Of a stretch of DNA of 64,000 bases, positions 21,468 through 32,649 are shown one piece after another (the stretch's first letter is position 1; each line of letters opens with the position of its first letter). The translations under genes and the position numbers were made by a program. The stretch is taken from the NCBI GenBank assembly GCA_003313425.1, contig NHZP01000013.1, forward strand, positions 1,398,225 through 1,462,224, read 5' to 3'. A model generated the notes under the pieces. That model saw only the letters and a list, made by a program, of their open reading frames with translations. It was not told where the DNA came from and ran no database searches. This DNA comes from Pseudopyrenochaeta lycopersici. Its lineage: Eukaryota; Ascomycota; Dothideomycetes; Pleosporales; Pseudopyrenochaetaceae.

Positions 21468-22862
21468 TCAATCATCACACTTCAAAGCTGTCACCGAAAG
21501 ACTCTTCGTAGAGGCTACAGGCCCAATCTCAGGTACCTCGTGACCATTAACTTCGGCTTTACCAGCCCCCGAACTTCGAGTTGCGGCTTCCTCAAGATCG
21601 GCATTAGAACCAGAAATCAACACTGAATCAATATGAACACAATTCGCCGCCTTGGAAAGGGGCAGTTCGATACTGGGGCTGTCCTGATTCTTGCCGAAGT
21701 AATGTCGAACGAACTTGGCAATTGCAGGAAGGCATGTGCATACGATGCCCATCCACATTTCAATCAGACTATTGGAGTTGGTATGCAACAAGAAAGCAGC
21801 ACTAGGTGTACTTACAGCCAGTTGAAGTTTGCGACCATTCCCCAAGTGCCATCTATTGCGGTGCTGTGCATGCCTTTGACAACGATTTGAACTCTAATCA
21901 AACTAACCACGCAGACACTGGAGGGTTTTAGCGTACTGAGTACTTCCTTGACAACAATGTGCAACCTACAAGGAGCCAGCCATAAGCAATAAAGCTACCC
22001 CAATCTTCCGTTGCAGAGGCATGCGATAGTCCTTTACCAAAAAGAGGGGCAAAATCAAGAGCGCGATATCTGTCGCGGCATTGATACAAGCGTTGGCCAA
22101 AAAGTAGGCAGTTATGTTGATGCAGGTCCCAGTCGTGATGCTGAAATCCCAGTATTTCTCCATCGGCTGACACACAAATATAACGCAGAAGCCCGCGAGA
22201 ATATTTTGGATGATCGAGACAATCATGACAATATACACGGGAACTCGGAAGGCTGTGAATGGTGACAGTCGCAAGTAGAAGAGGCACAGCGAGACCTTGG
22301 TAAACAGAGTCGAGAGTTGGTAGAAGGCGGCGCCAGCAATTGCGCCAAGCTGTTGGTTATAAGCAGAGGATGAAAATCAGTCATGTGGTTACTACCTTCA
22401 TGAGTCTATTGTACTTGTATGCAGGAACGTCCCAGACATGATTTCCCAATCCGTTGGTGGTTTCTAGAAGCTATTGGTCTCGTGAAGTTGCAGTGCCTGG
22501 ATGCGGACACTTACGTATGCCGGTCAATATCGAGAAGGCCAATGCCAGAAGCTATCATCTTTTCAATGAGATGTTTCGCGACCACAACACGATAAGCCTA
22601 CCGTTGCAAGAGCAATCGCATCTGACGGCACGTTAGCTTCGATCGAATATATCCGTGCGACATTATGCATACAGTCATCGTATCCAGTGTTCCGAAGTAC
22701 GTAGTGTTTGGTGTACAGACGCAGGACGCAGAGGGGTATCGCGACAACAGGCCCGAGTATAGAAGCAATGATCACTCGATAGGCGATTGATTCTGGGTCG
22801 TCGAAGTTTATAGTGACACCCGGGGGCGGGGGAAAGGCACCGACTGTGTCGTTGGTTAACAT
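21468..22862 (-). CDS. Rhodopsin-domain integral membrane protein, 7 exons, 365 aa
   Basis: Exons (minus): 22862-22673, 22621-22602, 22551-22515, 22463-22396, 22349-21970, 21917-21816, 21768-21468. Introns are 46-52 nt, all GT-AG, and the phases add up to 1098 nt. Two exons are only 20 and 37 nt. The spliced protein has the family landmarks: a long first segment, RLYTKHYVLRNTGYDDYAIA after TM1, GNHVWDV in the first outer loop, LFTKVSLCLFYLRL, CQPMEKYWDF before GTCIN, and a hydrophilic tail. Seven membrane segments are expected. The domain (formerly DUF/PTH11-related) is widespread in Pezizomycotina with mostly unknown function. The full open frame argues that it is functional. Confidence 0.88.
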
Positions 22863-22933
22863 AGTGACTTCTTACAGCGGTCTAAACCAGCGTGAGAGCC
22901 TTCCGCGGAGTCAAGGATGATTCCAATCCATGC

Positions 22934-22959
22934 GATGATGATGATGATGATGATGATGG
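22934..22959. repeat. GAT/ATG microsatellite
   Basis: About eight uninterrupted trinucleotide units just upstream of the rhodopsin-domain gene start at 22862, probably within its promoter. Confidence 0.9.
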
Positions 22960-23088
22960 ACACTTGCGTTTGTTGCGTTACTGAGATTGAGACATCCTAT
23001 CTGGGCGGGGCGGGAACGATTTTGTGCATGTGCAGTATCGTAGGAAGCGTGCTCATCTTAAATCTTGGTGTGTAAATGCCGCATGGGC

Positions 23089-23268
23089 GTCCAAAGGGAT
23101 TGCATCGCGACAGCCACCCAAGACGGGCTCGCGGCTCAGCGCTGTGTGGACGGGACGGATGATTGCGTTCTCATTGTTGCTATGAATCATGCTTTGGATC
23201 TTCATGTGAAGGTCAGCCGTCCAAAGGGATCGCATCGCAATAGCCACCAAGGCTGGTTGGCGGCTCAG
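23089..23268. repeat. Direct repeat pair, about 50 bp, offset 128 bp
   Basis: CGTCCAAAGGGATTGCATCG starts at 23089 and a near copy (CGTCCAAAGGGATCGCATCG) starts at 23217. Both continue through GACAGCCACC-like and GGCTCAG-like sequence. The differences are mainly transitions, as expected for an old local duplication. Function not apparent. Confidence 0.7.
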
Positions 23269-23782
23269 TTCGTACTACAAGCCTTCTTATGTTATCCTCT
23301 GCTGCAGATGCGCTTTTTTTAGACGGCGCTACACTTGTGCAAACTTGAATAATTATGTCCCAGCTCTGATTTAGTAATTTGCAGTTGCATTATGCCGCAT
23401 GGACAGGCTACACTCTAGTCAAGGGTCGATACAGGTATCCCAGCTACCACAGGAACGGAGCTAGCCAGCGACGCTAATGCAGGCCTTTGCGTTATTCTGG
23501 GCAGAAAGATGGTGTCTTTCTCGCTAAATGTACCAATTCTGGCTATTGTTTACACCAGGCACGGACCATAGATCGCAATGTGACGGTGCATTTCTGACGG
23601 TGCCTTTCTCTGCGAATTGGCTTAAGCCATGTCCAGAACTCTCCTACATAACATAGTAGGGCCTCTGTAGTCTGTATCTGAGATTATGCACCGTAAGCAA
23701 TCTTAGTTCTTAAAAAAATACAACAGTGGGTTAATGTTAGGGTTAGAGCTCTCCCAATTTAACAACACACAATGTAAGCGCA

Positions 23783-24330
23783 ACGTGTTGTACCACCTGG
23801 TGCAAGTCTCTACCTGATGCACGCAATTCCTCAGATTACCACTCAACAGTAATGTAATATAGCTATATAGCTGGCTCCTACGAGCCTCCTGAGAGGACAG
23901 TGGTTCGTCTCATAGATCACCTTAAGAACTGTTGCCCGGCTCAACGTTTTTCCACCACAAAAGCTCTTCTTATCTATATTATAAGTAGGTTGTAGTTTAC
24001 AATTATATTAATGGATTTTCCTACGTAAAAGTTAAAGTAGAACGAGTAATTTTTGCCTAAATTAGTCCAGTTACGCCCTTGATTACTACCTGTTATCCAT
24101 TTAGAGAGAAGATTGACCTCGTAACGCGTAACGTGTTAAATAACCTAGCGTACGCTGAGCTCTGTTCTAGCTATGTGCGAGGCAAAGTTTTTTTATTACA
24201 GGCTTAGTAGGAAGTAGTTCTTGTATAACGAGGCGTTCTATACAGCATAAGAGCTCTTGTTCTTAACGTGAGCGGAGAGCCTGTTCATTTCTGCCTTCTT
24301 GTCCTTGAAATATAGCACTCTTCAAACTTA
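23783..24330 (-). pseudogene. Pogo-type element fragment: terminal repeat and N-terminal transposase remnant
   Basis: The left end has ACGTGTTGTA at 23783-23792, then two 17-bp units, CCACCTGGTGCAAGTCT (23793-23809) and CTACCTGATGCACGCAA (23810-23826). The minus strand from about 24330 down reads, with frameshifts, as a CENP-B-type helix-turn-helix region (QALRSRQEQEL, later SKWITG) and a degraded YNIDEKGF-like catalytic start near 23970. The catalytic core and the other end are missing. Confidence 0.55.
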
Positions 24331-27300
24331 TTCATCGCTGTTTCCCTTTTTCTATCATTTTCGGCTGTGAAGTATTGAACCATACTGGGTATGTTATGGC
24401 TGTTTATGGGCATCCAATAACGGGAGCGGCAATACTTTACCCAGAATAGCGGTCGACAAGCTCAGGAAGACAAAGGACCAGTTTCGCAGGCTGGCTAAAG
24501 GTACTGAGAACGTCGCAAAAATTCCATATAAGGTAAGACCATTATTTGACCTTCAGCCTTCAAACGCAATATTTGCTTCGATTGTCTCCGCCAGTAAATT
24601 GAGGCACTCAAAAGCTGCGTGGAGGCATGGATCTTCGCTTTGTCGGAAGGAATTGCTCTTGATTTTTCGGCAGACTACCAGACATCGACAAAACGATCAA
24701 AAAAAGCTGATGTGAGCGAAAATTACTAGAATATTTTCTCAGGCACTATCGAAGCATCAAGAGCCACTCAGCTCATATTTATAAGCTTTTCAGGTCTCGT
24801 CCGTTGGTGAAAACATGGTCCCTATTTCTTAGCCCGATGCCTCCTTGCTCGCTCCGCCCACAAAAGAAACGAACTGAATCTCCACGACCATTTATTATTC
24901 CGAACATTACAAAAATAGCCCGGGGTGGCTGAAAACATGAATTAGGTCACATTTCCCCTCTATAGAGTCTAGGGGCATAAATTTAATGCCCACATCTCAA
25001 CTAAGTGTTAGGTCAAGTGTCGGATAAGGAAGAATCCATTTTTTTTGCGGATAGTGCAACGGCCATGAACAGTGTTCACACTCTTGTGGACTTCAGATAT
25101 CAGAGACTGATTTTTAAAAATTGATCATCTCGTGTCATTTTGGGATTGCATATTTTCCAGTATGCAGCCCTACATGTGCCTTGTATTCAACGGGAATTCT
25201 GTGTAGAGATTACTGGAGCTGATGGGCGCATCAAAATTAGACCAACTTTGCGCCTGCAATGCCCAGATACGAATAGGAGCTCTCAGGCAACCTAATAACG
25301 GCTTAAATGCGAGATTATAGTAGACAATCAATGTTTTTTAATAATTATAGTACGATTAACCTAGGCTGCAATATTATATTATAGAAGCACGTTTATATAG
25401 CTCGTAGGGCTATAATGCTCCTTAAACTTAACCCCCACTAAGCGCTTCGTTAAGAGCGTAAGTATATTCATAATTCTTGTAGTTACTAGATAGCTTCGTA
25501 CCCTTACAGAACCTAAACTAAAGGTCCTCCTCTGCCCTATGCAGCAGCTATGTTAGCTTAATTAGGAGTTCTTATTTGTACTAACAACCATCCCTATTTC
25601 AAAATAGAGGGCGAATGCGTTAAGGCGCTGCTTAAGAATATAAAACGGTATTATAATAACAAGGATTTGTCTCAGTTTTATCCTTAAGAAGTAACATGCT
25701 TGCCTTAAATACAATTAAGGTTTCGAGTGAATAATAGCACGACAACGAAATATCTGAGTGTACCTACATTCTAGAACGCGCCGTGTAGGAGCTAATAGTA
25801 CCACCCAAGCCATGTCCTCCTTAAACCAGCTTCCCAACTTCCGTCGCAGCGACCCGCCTAATCACATACACCAGGTGCTTTTGAACTATTCCACTCCACC
25901 CATCACAGCTCCTAGAGTTCCTAAGCTCCTTAACTATTATAATATCAGTGTAACTTCCAGAATACGCATTATTCGTGCTCCCTTGAACACTCTGGCCTAC
26001 TTCCTTCCCATTCTTTAAGCACATTCGGCCCAATAACGTCATTCCTCACAATTGTTTCCTCACTCCCGACATTCCCGCTGTCGGTGGCCATTTCTTGGAG
26101 TCGTATGGTGTACGTTTTGCTCCTGCTCGCACCAACTAAAGAGGAAGGAAACCAATTAGGGCTCTCTTTTATATTACGAAAGTGAGACTGCTAGCTAGAT
26201 TCATAATTTATTCAGCAAATTTAAGTAATTTCAGCTTTTCTATCTTTGATTGTCTACTATGAAATATAATTATTTGTAGTACCTTCTAGAATGAAGAATA
26301 TTAAGCCTTATATAATTATTAATACATCTTGAATTCTAAAGTTTTTAACATTGCAGGATAAGAGTGATCTATAGTCAAAGGAGAAAGATTTTGGGTGGGG
26401 TAAGCCGGTCGCGAACAGACTTTTGTTGCATCATTGTATGTCTCTTCCCCTTCCAGAAGAAAGTGGTGCTGACTCGACCGCATTGGGAAGGTAGGCGGCA
26501 CAATATAGGGAAACTCTTTTCACAAGCTTTGTTACCCAGCGCCCCACCTCGGAAACGCCTTTGGATTATCGAAAGTTTACATCATGTGGTTGAATGCATA
26601 ACATCTGACGCAAATGCAGTTGTCGGAAGCTAAAACTCGCAATTGGCGTACGGCCATGCTCAAGATTTAGTCAAGAAAATTGTTGTTTGCGTTAAGGCGC
26701 AGGAAGAAGTTAAGTAAGCGAGTCACAAATGACGTGCTTTGGGCTGAAGTGGGGAGGCGGGGACATTCCCACGGTGATCGGACCCTAACATGGCGCGGTT
26801 GCAGTGAGCCTGCCCACCCTCTCCAATCAATGCAGCCATCACACAGTCGGGTCGCAGGAAGTATATTTCCTGAACATCTAATTCGCTCATTATTTGCAAT
26901 GCACTGCCTAAAGATTAAAGACGACGTTTGTTAGTTTCTAGAGGAGGTATAGCAGCAGTTACGAGTCGAGGACTGTCAGAAATGTATACAATCTATGTGA
27001 AAGCGCCGCGGGGCAGTGATTCAGGCACGTGGCGGGCCAACAAGAGGCAGTCAAATGTGAGTTAGTCTACAATGCATGTAGAAAATGACATGGAGCTGGC
27101 ATTTGCCAAAACCCAGTTCCAGCTTGCCCATGACTCTTAACTGTGACGCGGAAGCCATAAACTCTGGAATGACTCGCTTTGTTCTGGGGAAGTGGATGCG
27201 GAGTCTTCCATCCTCCTGGGATCGACGCCCCATGTGCCAGGGTTTGTGCATATGAATAATGCACACGAAGTATCTTCCAATCCTTCCCTGTCGCCAAGCT

Positions 27301-27418
27301 CTGGAATGCAAGAATCCTGGGCAGTGCGTCGGCACGGACGCTTTCTATTACGCCAATACGAGTTTGAACATCGGTCAAGACTTGTCGTCTGTGCAACCGT
27401 GAGAAGATAAGCTTCATA

Positions 27419-28003
27419 TTGATTCTTGACTGGATAGCCTTGCAGGCTTCACGCCTCGAACCCAAATATGGGGATCAACCCGCTAATATCATCGCACTGC
27501 CACCATTGCATTCATTTGCCGCCTCCACGCGTTGGCCTGAGTCGCAACGCGGGTTGTCGGCGATTCCCAGATACTATTCGAATGTATTTGCTATTAGCAT
27601 CCTTGCACAAGAAGCATCCGTACCTCGCGCAAAACTTCGCTTGCTGGTGATGGATAATTTCCCGGTTGACACACTAGCCGCGTCGGCGTGTTCTCAATAT
27701 TTCGCGAACGATTATATAGTCTGTGCGTTGGTCGCGAGTCTTGGCCTCAACTTCCACAGCATAGGCCTCGATTCCCGAGAGGCACCAGCCTGTCAGACAA
27801 ACAAATCAACAAATCAAAGTGCCTATGTATGCACTCTACAATCGGCTTACAGGAAGTTTGGCGGACACACGCTTCGCATACCACACATAATTTTATATCA
27901 AGTACTATTTCCTTTTCGGGGAGAGGTCAAGCCAGAGAATCGCGATCAGAAGGCGGCCGAGCTGCAGTTGGGTTTTGATGAAGATTGTCCATTTACATTT
28001 TGA
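27419..28003 (+). CDS. Unrecognised ORF, 194 codons
   Basis: Open from 27419 to 28003 in DNA of normal composition. No signal peptide, membrane segment or known motif is visible, and the amino-acid composition is unremarkable. Overlapping ORFs of similar quality exist in other frames. It contains a 30-bp sequence that recurs at 35134-35162, outside any matching frame, which argues against conserved coding. It may be chance. Confidence 0.2.
   Translation: MILDWIALQASRLEPKYGDQPANIIALPPLHSFAASTRWPESQRGLSAIPRYYSNVFAISILAQEASVPRAKLRLLVMDNFPVDTLAASACSQYFANDYIVCALVASLGLNFHSIGLDSREAPACQTNKSTNQSAYVCTLQSAYRKFGGHTLRIPHIILYQVLFPFRGEVKPENRDQKAAELQLGFDEDCPFTF
27719..27749 (+). repeat. Short dispersed repeat, copy 1
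   Basis: The core GTTGGTCG-Y-GAGTCTTGGCCT at 27728-27749 is shared with 35141-35162, preceded in both by AGTCTG-like sequence. Similarity fades after about 30 bp. Confidence 0.55.
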
Positions 28004-28260
28004 TGGAAACTGATGTCAATTTCAGCTCGCGTGAGTTGCTGGCCTTTTTCCAAATTGCAACGAGCAATATACATCCTTTTTCATCGAGATGGGGGTGTCT
28101 AGAGCCATTCGTTAAGCCTGCATACTGGTTTCCTACAAGGCTCCCAAATGGAATAGATCAAACCAATGAGACACCTAAACTATCGTTTTCGTTGTTATTA
28201 TATGTAGGGGGAGTGACTACGTAACCTTTGAAAATTGTACTGGGGTGTTCTGTTACATTT

Positions 28261-29843
28261 TTACACCATCTGCGTTTCCTTCCGACCTGGTTGGGTTCCC
28301 TCATCAATGCTATCTATCTCCCCCGAGAACCCAGTAACATTGACCTCCGTTGTTTTCTTGATGCCTCCCAACTTGGAGGATATCTTTGTCTGAGCATTTG
28401 GTGACACGAGACTCTCCTCGCTGTTCATGCCTGAAACCTCATCACGCAGACCATTCGCCTTATCCGCCCGTATCATAGTCATCATATGTGCCTCATTCAC
28501 ACCATATGGTCGTAAGGGCTCTTCATGCGTCCGACTTGATCCAAGCGAATTGTACTTTCTGACAGATTTGTGGCTGGTGCCGGGACCGTAAGAGCTTGGG
28601 GGTAATTTGGAGGTAGTGTGGTTTCGGGATCCGCGGCCGTAGGTTGAGCCGAGGACGCTGCGGAAGAGAGGCTTTGTGCATGGTAGGTTTCCGGCGATGA
28701 TGCCGATGTTGGATTCAGTGACTGTCCAGATCGTTATGTTGCGCGAGTCCCATAGCCAGTCGCCGGCTTTGCCGTAATTGGGGAGATAGCTAATCCTTAC
28801 GAACGCTGCGGCGGTGGCACTGGGATGGTCAGTATCTGGGTGTGCGTGTGAATAAGGGTGACCTTACAATATTCCTAGCCCGAGAATACCGACGACTGAA
28901 GACTTCTGTCTGCGATTCATTTGTACCTTCCATAACATAGGTATCTGCCAGCTCTTTAGTGGAAATCAATAGCCTATTACTGCACCACGTACTGGTATGA
29001 TTATAGCAAAGAGCAGATCGGTGATAATGCTTAGCGCTTTAATATCGTAAGTTTGGCATAGTTTATTCGTCATACTGCAGTACACCTTACCGACGTTCGT
29101 GTAACCTAGAGCCTTGAGTGTCGTTGCACCCCAACATGTGCCTTTAGCGTCCGGGTCCCATTGAACTGCTAGGTTTGTGCATTGTAACACGATTGTCTAG
29201 TTCAGTCATTAACATAGATGACAGATCGCAAATCAAGAGAACTTTGCCGACTTACCATGAAGCATGCACTCGTGTATACTGCCATGAATACTGCACGCTA
29301 TCAACAAAGCGATCCCTAAGATGGAGCACTCAGGTGAAACCCCACCCATGACAGAAATGATGATTCGCCGGTAAAAGGGTGTAATCGCGATTCGGAGCAA
29401 GAAAAACCCTACCGATTCCTTGACCAGCATGGTGGCGAACAAATACAGAGGCTGTGTGACGAAGTTGAGCTTGACAGCTTGCTGGAATTCTTCTGGTGGT
29501 ATCTGGTCTAGATGCTTACCAGCACCCAACCGTACTTGAGGTATTATCACGAGCTGTCCAGCTATACACTGACATCACGTTAGAGGAAGTTGGGTCGGAG
29601 TTTCCCATCTCAAACGTACAAGCAGCATTGCAATTCCCATGGTGTAATCCTGTGAAGACATCAGTTATTGCAGTTTGTAATGCCGTTAGCTATACTCGCA
29701 TCCCAACCGACGTTTCGGATCATTTTCACACGCACGAACAAACGCGTACCAAATGTAATCAGAGCGACGACAGTCACCGTGAGGGTCGCCCCAAGGATTG
29801 CGGGACCCTGGTCTTCCTTGGGATAATAACGATGTGTGGCCAT
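28261..29843 (-). CDS. Rhodopsin-domain integral membrane protein, 8 exons, 405 aa, one GC-AG intron
   Basis: Exons (minus): 29843-29700, 29649-29620, 29568-29346, 29290-29256, 29196-29091, 29036-28993, 28944-28868, 28819-28261; 1218 nt in one frame. Landmarks: GWDDYTMGIAMLL after TM1, GKHLDQIPPEEFQQAVKL in the first outer loop, ESVGFFLLRIA, CTNLAVQWDP before GTCWG, TDLLFAIIIP, then LPNYGKAGDWLWDSRNITIW. A roughly 150-residue hydrophilic tail ends in ETQMV. Intron 1 (29699-29650) begins GCGAGT, the only donor that gives the conserved WDDYT join; the others are GT-AG. Seven membrane segments are expected. Same superfamily as the gene at 21468 but a different subfamily, so not a recent duplicate. 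Function unknown. Confidence 0.88.
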
Positions 29844-30310
29844 GGTGGATCCTGATCAACTTATTTGGCATGAAGGTGACGGTTTCGAAGGGCAGCAACC
29901 GCTAATAAAGTCATAAACGACCAGGGGAAGGAAAGAGAGTGGGGCGTTTAAGTGACGGCTCATTGGCGAGTCAGTCATCCCAAGGGACACGAATGGGGAT
30001 CGCAAACCCAACAGCAAGTACGTAGCGAAGAATGCGGCGGCTGGTGTGGCTGATACGGCAACCGCAGGCAGCTAATGCGCGATTAAAGTGAAAGTAATTC
30101 TCTGTTGGGACCGAATGCTCACAGGCCAGACCGACTGCGACAAATCACAAAGTCGCTTCTAGTTTTAACAGCCCATGAAGCATTCGAGAACAAGGAGATA
30201 AAAAAGAGATGGAAAATCAGATTCTACGATAGATCTGCCACCAAGGGTCCCTGCGTGATCCGCCACCTCACCAAACAACTCCTATCGTCAACAGGCAATA
30301 TATCAGCTAA
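29844..30310. other. Upstream region of the rhodopsin-domain gene
   Basis: No supported gene. An ORF starting at 30105 runs into the pogo fossil below but has no support of its own before 30311. Confidence 0.4.
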
Positions 30311-30633
30311 GATGAGCCCGATTAAGGAAGAACATGCAGCTATAGAGTTGCTAGAACCAAGAAAACAATTAAGCTATCGAAAGATTGCACAACAATATGG
30401 CTACTGTCGTACAACGCTCGCACCGAAACACCAGTGCATTATAACCTCGCCTAACACAAATGCAGAAAATCAACAAGCTCTCCGTCCCTACCAAGAGCAG
30501 GAGCACCTGCAAAATATATCAAACGACTTACAGAGCAAGGTCTACCATCTACACAAGTTTTAATTCGACGATTTGCCTTAAACATAGCCAAGAGAGAGCT
30601 CAGAAAAAAATAGGTTGATCAATTTGTTAAGTA
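30311..30633 (+). pseudogene. Pogo-type transposase, N-terminal DNA-binding region, frameshifted
   Basis: Starts MSPIKEEHAAIELLEP at 30311 and shows a pipsqueak-type helix-turn-helix (LSYRKIAQQYG.CRTTLA). After a frameshift near 30507 comes the CENP-B-type second helix-turn-helix (KYIKRLTEQGLPSTQV, then IRRFALNIAKRE), with a TAG at a Trp position near 30611. The sequence stops at a TA where the repeat at 30634 begins, so another element probably inserted here. Confidence 0.7.
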
Positions 30634-30695
30634 CAGTACCAGGTCATATGTTTTTAGTTGCCATGCTTGCCCCACCTATCGCCAACAATAGAGCT
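30634..30695 (+). repeat. Dispersed DNA-transposon end, copy 2
   Basis: TA-CAGTACCAGGTCATATG followed by TTTTTAGTTGCC and GCTTGCCCCACCTATCGCC, matching 18024-18082. It abuts the pogo fossil exactly at a TA, as expected for Tc1/mariner-type insertion. The other end was not identified with certainty. Confidence 0.5.
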
Positions 30696-31179
30696 TTATT
30701 ATAACTATATAGAAAAACAGCCTTAACCTTAATAATCACATTAAGTTTTTAAGCTAAAGAGATAACGAAGAGCTAGTGCTTTATTTACTAGCCTTGTGTG
30801 ACTAGCCTCGCACGAACTATACGATAGTTAGCGGCTTTTAACATACTGAACGGCTAGAAGGCGTCCTAGCGCTGATTGCAACTTTTACTTCTCAGGGCGG
30901 CCGTACTGCATAAAAGCGGTTTTAAAGCGCTCTCTATAATTACAGTCTTCAGTTCCTCTGCCACTTCGGTATTTGTCGCCGTCAGTTCATCGCTAAAACC
31001 TTAAATACCCCTTTTTCTGCGCAATGAGCGGAAAATTTGGTCCGATATCTTGCTATACTGTTATGAAGGCAGGGAAAAGAGGATTAAGAGGCGATACATT
31101 ACGGACATAGGCTCTTTTATCACTATGAGCGCTGCTTAAACTACTATACTAACTCTGAGTTAGTGTGAGTGCACCTCAA
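30696..31179. other. Decayed intergenic DNA
   Basis: Mixed AT-rich sequence without recognisable coding. Part probably belongs to the element that starts at 30634. Confidence 0.3.
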
Positions 31180-31475
31180 GCCAACCTATGGAATCTGGAA
31201 ACTGGAGGAAAGGAACATGGCGGTAGCGTTAGCTGCTGAAAGTCCTCTTAAAACAAACTTTGCAGCAACTCTGTTAAAGATGAGCGCGCATATTGACCGC
31301 GTTGCTTAGCATAGGATGATGACATTATTAAACAAGAGCGCTTTAAGGAGGCTCTCGTTAACAAAAACGGGCATTCTTAAGCGTAAGTAGCAAAAATACA
31401 ATTAAATGAATTGAGGCAGCTGCGACGTAGGTGTCATGCGACAAGGTTGAGAGCCAAGGTAGGCCGCTGAGTACA
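31180..31475 (+). pseudogene. Possible C-terminal tail of a pogo-type transposase
   Basis: The plus strand reads KMSAHIDRVA near 31278-31306, then FKEALVNKNGHS and LNELRQLRRRCHATRL near 31400-31445, with TAA/TAG at Gln positions. The basic coiled-coil style resembles the C-terminal tails of elements A and B. It may be the far part of the fossil at 30311. A 93-codon minus-strand ORF over the same bases is taken as a shadow. Confidence 0.35.
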
Positions 31476-31899
31476 CAGCAATGACAATAAGTACTATTCT
31501 GTTCAGCTTGATCTACTATCTGCAGATCATTTATAACCTTTTTGGTTTCAAGGCGTAGTGGGAGCAGACCAGCGTTCTTACAGTAGACATAGTTGCCAGC
31601 TCTATTCAGCTTCCGAGCGAGCGCCCTAAGCACTCCCAACGATGAAAGGACTCGCCCAGTCGATATATATAGTGAAGATTACTTTAGACGTACGCTGCGG
31701 ATAATAACCTCTAGAATGTGGCCCTAGACTATACCGCATGGGATCTTAAAGAAAGAATATTACGTTCAGCCCTCACATTCAGTTCTATAATGCGTGGTCC
31801 AGTCCTGAATATGACTGCCGAGGAGATATTGGTACGTGCAGCAGGCTCACTGGTGACACTGTTCATATAGTGATCTGTCCGAGTAGATACCCCTGCTAT

Positions 31900-32610
31900 T
31901 TTCTCCGTTCATCCATTTGCTTACCCCATCGTTAAGATACGAAAGCACTCAGAGGGTAATCCTTGTATTCTGACACTATAACGTTACACAACTTTGCGTT
32001 TCGTATGAGACAGTCTTGGTCAAACCAAATGGAGTTGCTTCGCCCGATTGCACGCTGTAAGAAAGTCGCTGCGCCAGTCTTCGATGTTTGATCGTCGAGC
32101 GTGGAGTATTTGGCAGCTTCATAGGCTTTTTGGAAGCGGTATTCTTGATCCGCTATTGTGGGATAGTAGAGCTCTTGAAGCGTCTTAAGTTGATTCAATA
32201 TATTTGGCATGCCCTTCATATAATAGAGAAGATCTGCTGGATGGTTTTAGCGATATATTTCTCGACTTGGTCTAACTGATCTCTCTAAGGTGTGTGCTAT
32301 TGTTTGATCTTTCTGTAGTAGATGCTAGAGCCCTGATTGTACTGCATAAGATTGTGCTGAGTAGGTTGAGTTGATAATCCTTAAGGATTGATGGTAGATG
32401 CTGCCCGAACTGGCTTCTCGGGCTTACGGAGAAGATGATGGATTTGATCAGACTTGATGTATTTCCGTACGTCGCTTGCTTCTGCAACGGTTTTGACGAC
32501 AAAGATCCAAAGCTCCTATTTGCTTTGGCCGTTAAGAACGATATCAGATTTGGTGGCATTGTTCGACATATCGGTGATGTGAAAGTTCGATTGTGTTCTT
32601 CGTAGGTAAT
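31900..32610 (-). pseudogene. Copia-type gag fragment, frameshifted
   Basis: Minus strand: NATKSDIVLNGQS followed by ELWIFVVKTVAEASDV, resembling the start of fungal Copia gag (target region: NWELW..VVKTVA). After further frameshifts comes LNQLKTLQELYYPT and YEAAKYSTLDDQ, then NVIVSEYKDYPLSAFVS near 31930-31990. The pieces are colinear. No LTR was found. Confidence 0.5.
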
Positions 32611-32649
32611 CAAAGCATGAATGTGGAATAAGCCAGGCTCATGACTGTA

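Larger units (their letters stand above)
22863..27418. other. Long stretch without supported genes
   Basis: Contains a GAT/ATG microsatellite (22934-22959), a 50-bp direct repeat (23089-23140 and 23217-23268) and a pogo fossil (23783-24330). AT-rich decayed DNA lies around 25300-25750 and 26170-26350. ORFs of 60-90 codons occur but none shows a recognisable domain or consistent exon structure. Confidence 0.5.

Noticed and set aside
27051..27465. Two overlapping minus-strand ORFs of 94 and 132 codons
   Set aside because: Mutually exclusive frames, no recognisable domain, no splice structure.
30634..30910. A 274-bp MITE ending at GTACTG near 30907
   Set aside because: The right flank is CA instead of TA and the pogo frame does not resume after it.
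31358..31639. 93-codon minus-strand ORF
   Set aside because: The plus strand reads better as a transposase tail; the ORF lacks family resemblance.
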